A stretch of 64,000 bases of DNA from positions 427,386 through 491,385 of the forward strand of contig CANNZV010000327.1 in the NCBI GenBank assembly GCA_947561585.1. The letters run 5' to 3'. A program made the translations under genes and the position numbers. Positions 57,180 through 64,000 of this stretch are shown here, piece by piece. This stretch comes from Caprella mutica. Lineage: Eukaryota > Arthropoda > Malacostraca > Amphipoda > Caprellidae. Each line of letters begins with the position of its first letter. The first letter of the stretch is position 1. Below the pieces are notes generated by a model that had not been told where the DNA came from, ran no database searches, and worked only from the letters and a program-made list of their open reading frames with translations.

Positions 57180-59010
57180 GAACAGTACAGGTGAAACTCT
57201 TACAGCGGACGATCGTTAGAGTGGACAATTTACAAAGAACAAAAAGATCTGATTAATGGATCTGCAGCACCTACAGCGACCTCTTTAAATTATTTGGTTT
57301 ATCAAAGTTTTATTTATCTGTCAAGTATCTAGTCAGTCGAACATATGTTATCCAGATGTATTTTAATTTGCAATCAACACTTAATGTATTGTTTTTCAGA
57401 TTTTCCGTAATTTGAACTTGTTATCTTTCACCGACACATTTTCTTTGATTAGAATTGAAAAAAGAGGTGTACCTATATTCTATTATATAGCAATATATAC
57501 TTTATTTATTTATACCAAACAAAATGAGGAGATGAAACAATTAAATTTTATATTATTTTCAGTTTAATTAGCAATTATTAATTATGATAATGTATATTAG
57601 TTTGCATGTAGGTACGATGGTACATAGATATCTATTATCTATGCAAGAGTATATAAATTTACCTAATTAACTATCACGTTTAACTGTGCCTCAGCGACAA
57701 TAATATCTACCTTATTATTTCATACATTTATGAAAGTGAGTGATATCATAAAATTTCCATTAATTAATGACCTTAGATTGTTTACCGTCATTAGCGTTAT
57801 TTTTATAATGCTGTTAAAGAAAACCTTCAAAGTTTAAATCCCCAACTAAACAATAACCAGCTCGTATAGAGCCCACGAGAACGGTATTGCAACTTCCTTT
57901 TCAGGTACATATACTGTCCGTTGTACGAGCCTTACTTGTACACATGAAAAAATGAAAATTTGTTTTTACTATACAGTTTATGTGAGTAATTTTATGTTTT
58001 CATTTCAAAGGGACTAACATAAAAAAGTATATGTTTATCACTTTTAGTATATGATATATAATAACAAGAAGAAATTTATTCTTTTTCTTTGTATCATCCA
58101 AAGCGTAAAATTGATAAGCCTACAGTATATAGAGATACGAATCGAACTATATGCATTGATATTAGTATTTTCATGCAACACTCAGTTAAATGTTTTAAAC
58201 ATTGTTAATGTATCTATAAATTTATGGGTTAAATTTTCAATAACTCACTTTGGAGGGATCTACTTACCCTTTCTGCAAACACAATAACCCTCTAAATCCA
58301 GTTCCACCCCACTGCTGTTCAAATAACTTCATTCTAGTGTGTCACATGTGGTGTCTGTACAACCCTACTCTACAGATGAGGCCTAGAACCAGCTTGCAGA
58401 TGGTGCAGTGTTTAGATATTTTGATTAATTATAAAAATAGGTAGTTAGATTGCATTTAATTAATGATAACAGATCTTAACACTAATGAGTTTGACGTGTG
58501 TTTACTATGTACGTGCCTTTCAAATTACTATATCTCTTCCATGTTATTCCTTTAAATCTGTCGGCCTTTGAAGACATAAATACCAAATATATTTTTTGAA
58601 CTTAAAAGTTGAAAAATATTTACCTATCGGCGTAAATCACGCTTCAGAAACTTAAATTGAATTGGTAAATTAATTGTAATGCGGTGAGGTGTGGCAACGT
58701 AGAAATTTAGCTAGGTACCCCTTAGCACACTACAGTCCACGTTTTCAAAAGCAAAAATACAGATGTGCGAGCTGTCATTAGGTCACACTCCACCCAATCA
58801 CAGCTCTACTCTCTCAGTTGCCAATGTCTTATTTATCTATGCATTTACTTCTTCCCATATGTTCAATATTTCTACTTGAAATTTGTTACACATTAGTTTA
58901 GTATATATACAAACAACTTGCAAAATTACTCAGTACCCTAGGTTTATAAATAAGACATGTGGTTTTTAAACACATAGTCAAACCTTTTGATACATATTTA
59001 ACGTCAAACT
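57180..59010. other. 1.8 kb AT-rich DNA, nothing recognised
   Basis: Short ORFs (58051-58287, 58250-58444) have no domain and lie in AT-rich DNA. Confidence 0.35.
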
Positions 59011-59029
59011 CATTAGGGTTAAGAATTTA

Positions 59030-59300
59030 AATGACGGATTTTAGGCAATTTGATGAGAGTTCATAGACATTTAGATGAATAATCTAGTCAGTTTCATAGT
59101 AGGTTTTTATAGCATTAGATGTTAGATTTAGTCAGTTATATTGCATATACTAGGCAGTTTCATAGTAGATTCAAGACAGTTAGATTGTAGATTTAAGGTA
59201 GTTAGGTGACATATTTACAGCAGTTAGATGACAGATTTTAGTCAGTTAAAAAGCGGGTTAGATCCAATTTTATTTTCTATTTAAGGCAGTTAAATAGCAA
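59030..59300. repeat. Degenerate repeat of GTTAGATGACAGATTTTAGTCA type
   Basis: About eight to nine loosely spaced, diverged units of 30-35 bp sharing GGCAGTTAGAT or GTCAGTTA. Confidence 0.6.
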
Positions 59301-59804
59301 GTTAAGACCATATACAGCACAATCAGATGATTGTAACCCATTTCTAGAAAGATTCCAGTCCAATTGCATTCCCGATGAAATCTTTTTATCGAAGGACGAA
59401 ACAATGGATTCCAATTGGAATATCGGTTTGAATTTTTCATCACGATGTTGTCGGCCACTCAGGAATTACTGGAATATTCTGGAATTCGGTAATTGGAAAG
59501 AACTTCATTAGTGAGAATGCAGGCAGAAATTGTGGGAGTGGAACGTGTTAATTATTTAACACATTGAGAATAGACAGATAGTATATTGCAAGAAAGAAAA
59601 AGATTTAGTTGAAAGAATTAATAATAATTATGTTACAAAATCAATTAGAGGAATAAATTACAAAATATGAATAATATATTTACATATATCTTATAAATTA
59701 TCATAAAAAATTGTTTTCTTAATATAGATTATGATTGAATAATGTTCAAATCAGTCAAGTACAGTCCCAGGTAGTAAAATGTTTCCAAGATTGTTCATAT
59801 GTTG

Positions 59805-59905
59805 ACAATGTTGTAACAATGGCACAATGTTGTAACAATGGGACACTGTTGTAACAATGGGACAATGTTGTAATTATGGGCAATGGTTACAACAATAATA
59901 GGACA
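59805..59905. repeat. 19-bp tandem repeat, about 5 copies
   Basis: Unit GACAATGTTGTAACAATGG. Confidence 0.85.
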
Positions 59906-60334
59906 ATGTTTCCCAATGAACATTATTGGATGAGATGTATAATATTAGCATCAGAACCTAGTCCTCTTAGTAATTTTCAGTGAAGGTTTTCGGCCTCCAC
60001 TTCACATCATTTTAGGAATCCAATCGTCCGAAGCAAGCAATTATCCGACATTCCAACTTACGGAAAAATGTCTCTAATTGGAAATGCAGGTAGTAGAGGG
60101 TGTGTGGGGAGAGAGAGAGAGGCGTATTTACTTCGAGTTCTTGTATCTGAACCATGATGAAGAATTTGGACCCAGTTGTTGTATCTGATTCAAGTTGTTT
60201 ATATATCATATACGAAAAACACCAATAGACATATACAATTTCCAAATTGTAATTGTCAGATCGAAAGGAACCAAAACAAAATTCATTTGTAGGTATTTCG
60301 TGGAATCTGGATTTGTAAAGTTCCTAACGAACAG

Positions 60335-60455
60335 TGTTCAACTGGGCTCTGTAGCTTTTCAAATACGTTCTGTAGGTGTTCAACTGGCCTTTGTAGGCGT
60401 TCAAATTCGTTCTGTAGGCGTGCTACTGGGTTATATATGTGTTCAAATTGTTTCT
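60335..60455. repeat. About 23-bp degenerate repeats
   Basis: Five diverged copies of TTCTGTAGGCGTTCAACTGG-type sequence. Confidence 0.65.
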
Positions 60456-60625
60456 GCATAACAGTAATAGGTGTCCATTAAGCTGTAACATAATTTTATT
60501 TCTACAATATGGGCACCAACAATGATTGGGCCTATTTGATTGTGCGAGAGTTCTCTCATTATTATTTAAATATCTGTAAAAAACAGATGTTTTAACTTTA
60601 AAGAGAGGGAATTTGTACAGAGGGA

Positions 60626-60694
60626 AAGTTACGGTGGGGCCAAATAAGATTCAAAAGGAACCCACCTTAATCTTCTAAAGCCCCACCATAACTT
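60626..60694. repeat. Imperfect inverted repeat (hairpin), 26-bp arms
   Basis: AAGTTACGGTGGGGCCAAAT at left pairs with the inverse of CTAAAGCCCCACCATAACTT at right, about 21 of 26 positions matching over the full arms, with a 16-nt loop. It could be a small foldback element or hairpin RNA. Confidence 0.6.
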
Positions 60695-60939
60695 CTCCTC
60701 ATTGTTTCTTCATTCATTCACTGTACAATCAGTGACTAATTGTTATTATTGTGACTGACTGTATCGGAGAGAACATTAAAAAGATACGCTGTATACATTA
60801 CACCTATAAACTCTTTACAGCCTTTGCATTAATAAGAGAGTAATAAAATAGGTGTGGGTATTAGTATTACAACCCTTTGTGAGAAGGTATTACTCACTTT
60901 TTGACGAGTGACTAAGGTACGTATATATAAGATATATAA

Positions 60940-61040
60940 GGTATAACTAATGAGGTATAACTAATAAGGTATAACCAATAAGGTATAACCAATAAGGTAT
61001 AACTAATGAGGTATAACTAATACAGTATAACTAAAATGTG
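60940..61040. repeat. 14-15 bp tandem repeat
   Basis: About seven copies of AGGTATAACTAATA with one-base variants. Confidence 0.88.
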
Positions 61041-61044
61041 TAAC

Positions 61045-62165
61045 TAATTCACAGTATATTCTGTACGAGGTTATGAAATAGGCACTTACGATGTTATACG
61101 ATCAGAGAAAAATAAATTAGTGTCATTGAAGATAGATCTAAATTAATAACTGATGTTATTTAAGGGGACAGTCCCAGGTTTGTAAAAACTTGTTTATTAT
61201 TGAAGCTACGGCTGTGAAACTTTGTTCACTTTTATAAAATTGAATTTTGTTTTGTTTTTGTTTATGATTTTTTTTCGATTTGACGAGTTTCGAACGAGTA
61301 ACACGAGAAAACACGAGTTTTGAACCAATTTGAAAAAAAACCTATTACTCCCAAAGTTTTGAAGTTAGGGTACAGTGTTTTTTTGATTTCGATGCTTCTA
61401 TGAATGATCTACAACATGTAGGAAACAAAATTTTGATTTTAGTATTTATTTATCGAAATTTTCACTTCTTCCAAAAAATATTTTCTTTAACAATGTATTT
61501 TCAAAAATTGAAGGTCATAATCAAAAATATATTTGCTACATATTGTAGAGAATTTATAGGATCATCGAATGCAAAAAGCGCAATACCGTAACTTCCAAAC
61601 TTTTTTGAAAATATATCAAAAATGAATACGAAATATACAACATTTGCAATTATCCAGGATAGCAAAAATACTAAAAGATAACAAAATAAAACGAAAAAAA
61701 AGGTTTTTGTGGTTGCCAATAAATCCCCTCAGGCCAGGCAAGCCCGATATTGTCCACTCGAAGGTGGGGGTGTCATCAGACGCCATCTGACTCACTGTGG
61801 TAAAGTTCAACACAAAAACAAGAATAAGAACAAACAACCAAAATTCAATAGTTTATCGATTTTTACTACTCTCTTCAAACCCCCTCCCCTGTCTCTGGAG
61901 TTTATTAGCGATGTGATATGAGACCTACCTGAGTGTTAGAACGCTAGGAACACTTTAGTGAAGAAAAAAATATTTGGATCAAAAAACATAAAATGGCTGG
62001 GAATATTACTTGATAGATAATTGATGCGGTGTTATGGATAATGGTACTTTTTAATATTATATATTAAAAACATTATTTGTTGGTTTGAAAGAATTATTGA
62101 TATATCGTCAAAAGATTACCTTTTTATAAACCTTTTACATAAACCTTTTACATGTGCCTTTTACA
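61045..62165. other. Unique AT-rich DNA, possibly an old repeat
   Basis: Position 61160-61920 has A/T homopolymer-rich sequence beginning GGGGACAGTCCCAGG (itself a short palindrome) with ACGAG repeats near 61290. No gene recognised; ORFs here lack domains. Confidence 0.3.
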
Positions 62166-62166
62166 T

Positions 62167-62345
62167 ATGAAGGATAAGTTCCGAGTTATCAAACAATTAC
62201 AAATTCCAATCATATAAGAATATAACTAATGTTATTACCATTATCATCAATTACTATCAATGACACCTACATCAATCATGGATACCTACTAAAAAAACTT
62301 AATATTATAATATTCTTTTAATATTGAATGTGTGGAACCTTTCGT
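62167..62345. mobile_element. MITE family B copy, right end decayed
   Basis: Left arm GGATAAGTTCCGAGTTATCA then CCAATCATATAAGA is clear. Internal ATCATGGATACC is shared with other copies. The right arm (GTGTGGAACCTTTCGTTTTC) is weak. Confidence 0.55.
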
Positions 62346-62751
62346 TTTCAAACTATTTATAATAACAATACAATATGTAATTGAAATAATCATACAATAT
62401 ATTGATAATAATCATTCTCCAATTCTCATCACTTTTCCTCACGTCTCACTGACTAACTCCTCCCACTTCAAATTACTAATATTAATCATTTCAGTAATTG
62501 GCTTCCTTCTTGGAAATCTTAGTAAAATTTATGAAGTGAAGAGCGAGTGAGACGACAAAAAAAGTTTCCATCCTTTTATTTTTCTAGAGCTTTCGAATAA
62601 TTCAATATTCATTATCAATATCCTAATTTTGACTAATTTTAAACAAATTAAGTAGAAATAAGAAGTATTATGGATACCTAAATTAATAAAGTCACCTAAT
62701 TAATTCACAAATAATAAAGAAAAAGGAAAAATCATAGAAAATAATAAGTTA

Positions 62752-64000
62752 TTAACCCAAAATAGCTAAGTTAAATGAACTTGCTTGTTCATTGAGCGAT
62801 GGAGACTGTTTATGAATGTATATAGATTCCAATAAACGAATATCACACTGGTTTGAAGTTTGCAAAATTTTGAAATTTTCTTCCTTAATTGGGTGATTAT
62901 TATCTAAAGAATGATTACGAATTGAACTATATGGTGGGGAGCTATAGGGGTTATTTGTTCTAAAGGATATTCCCTTATGCTGAGAAATTCTCACCTTTAA
63001 CTGCATCATGGTCTCACCAATGTAAGTGGACTGGCACTGTCCACATGAGTATTTATAAATGAGACCAGATGACAGTAAAGGTGGGATTTTATCTTTATAA
63101 GGGAAAAATGAACCAATAGTGGTTTCATTTTTGAAAACAAAATTTAGTTTAATTTGGGGGTAAAATTTGTTAAGTAATGAGTTAAGTTCTTGTTTACATT
63201 TAATGCTTGAATCACCCAAATAAGGAAGGGATACGAAAATGTCAAATTTAGGAACAGTTAATTTAGGTTTAAGTGGAGTATGAACTGAATTTAAGAATTT
63301 AGAGACAAATATATCAAATAAATTTTGAGGATAACGATTACCAGAGAAAAAATTACGCAAGTGTGATAATTCGGCATCAAAATCTATATAATTCGAGCAA
63401 ATCGCATACGCTCTATGAACAAGACAAGTAATTAAATTAACTTTGTAAGATGTCGGTATGAAAGAATCAAATCTTAATCCCAATCCTGTGAATGTCTTTT
63501 TACGATAAACTTTAGTGGTAAAACTATTATCAATACGATTAATGTCTATATCTAAAAAATTTAGGCAGTTATTTTTCTCAATGTCCGAAGTGAATTTAAT
63601 ATTAGAATGCTTCGTGTTCAAATAGTTATGAAATAGATTAATATGAGAATGATCAGAAAACAGTAGGAAGATATCATCTACATATCTACGATAAAATTTA
63701 GGTTTAAATTCTAAGGGGCAATCATCTAGCCAACGTTGTTCATGAAAACATAAAAAGACATTCGCAAGAGTGGGACCAAGCGGATTTCCCATACCTACAC
63801 CATCAAATTGGGAAAATAACTTACCATTGAAAAGGAAGAGGACATTCTTAACAGCAAGCTCAAGTAACTGCTTGAAGAAACATGAAGATAAACTGGGAGA
63901 CAACATTGGGTCCGAATAGAGAGACGAAGTAGCAATTTCGATGGTTTCATCCAAAGGTATATTGGTGAACAAAGATTTGATGTCGAAACTAGCCATGCAT
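62752..64000 (-). CDS. Penelope-like element ORF, RT plus GIY-YIG endonuclease, 5' part beyond window
   Basis: At least 414 uninterrupted codons read from the right border, where the ORF is cut. RT motifs: MASFDIKSLFTNIP (motif A), DGVGMGNPLGPTLANVF (motif B) and RRYVDDIFLLF (motif C, YVDD), then DIDINRIDNSFTTKVYRKKT. The C-terminal third carries a GIY-YIG nuclease: IYKYSCGQCQSTYIGETMMQ (about 313-332, with a CX2C before YIG), LKVRISQHK and LLESIYIHKQSPSLN with the catalytic Glu. RT followed by GIY-YIG is the hallmark of Penelope-like retroelements. No stop or frameshift in the visible part, so the copy may be young. The stop lies at 62752-62754. No introns seen. Confidence 0.93.
   Translation of the reverse strand, partial: CMASFDIKSLFTNIPLDETIEIATSSLYSDPMLSPSLSSCFFKQLLELAVKNVLFLFNGKLFSQFDGVGMGNPLGPTLANVFLCFHEQRWLDDCPLEFKPKFYRRYVDDIFLLFSDHSHINLFHNYLNTKHSNIKFTSDIEKNNCLNFLDIDINRIDNSFTTKVYRKKTFTGLGLRFDSFIPTSYKVNLITCLVHRAYAICSNYIDFDAELSHLRNFFSGNRYPQNLFDIFVSKFLNSVHTPLKPKLTVPKFDIFVSLPYLGDSSIKCKQELNSLLNKFYPQIKLNFVFKNETTIGSFFPYKDKIPPLLSSGLIYKYSCGQCQSTYIGETMMQLKVRISQHKGISFRTNNPYSSPPYSSIRNHSLDNNHPIKEENFKILQTSNQCDIRLLESIYIHKQSPSLNEQASSFNLAILG

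Noticed and set aside
61400..61921. Short ORFs on both strands near 61.4-61.9 kb
   Set aside because: AT-driven chance frames without homology or splice context.

Overview
This is a non-coding-rich, AT-rich animal genome window. Splice sites flank several short coding exons, and the mobile elements (Ty3/gypsy LTR element, CR1-type LINE, Penelope-like element, Tc1/mariner and piggyBac-like elements, several MITE families) together with a THAP zinc-finger ORF are typical of metazoans. An arthropod, perhaps a hemipteran insect, is my guess from overall character only; no rRNA, tRNA or diagnostic host gene proves it.

Layout. 1-2.4 kb: minus-strand exons of a probable secreted, cysteine-containing host protein, with a MITE in one intron. 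2.4-8.3 kb: decayed LINEs, namely a CR1-like copy (endonuclease, reverse transcriptase and C-terminal region, many frameshifts) lying between fragments that may belong to another LINE. 9.5-21.1 kb: a nearly intact, recently inserted 11.6-kb Ty3/gypsy element on the minus strand, with 1651-bp LTRs, a GCAC target duplication, gag with two zinc knuckles, and a pol broken by one stop codon. A candidate signal-peptide exon at 21.7 kb suggests the element sits in an intron of the host gene. 22.3-28.7 kb: satellite arrays (16-, 37- and 29-bp units). 28.7-29.4 kb: a decayed mariner-like copy. 29.7-34.0 kb: a segment with similar inverted ends and subterminal tandem arrays, enclosing a small phase-consistent set of exons and a G-rich MITE. 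34-62 kb: almost entirely tandem arrays (13 to 122 bp periods), dispersed MITEs and a THAP-domain ORF with a premature stop. 62.75-64 kb: the 3' part of an intact Penelope-like ORF (RT plus GIY-YIG), cut by the window end.

The most unusual item is the pol polyprotein of the gypsy element. Between RNase H and integrase it carries about 330 extra residues that read as an OTU-like peptidase domain (with serine at the expected nucleophile position) followed by a second retropepsin-like domain with a DTGA motif. The ordinary retropepsin (DSGA) is still present upstream of RT. The integrase is followed by a 340-residue acidic tail. In most gypsy elements the integrase zinc domain follows RNase H directly.
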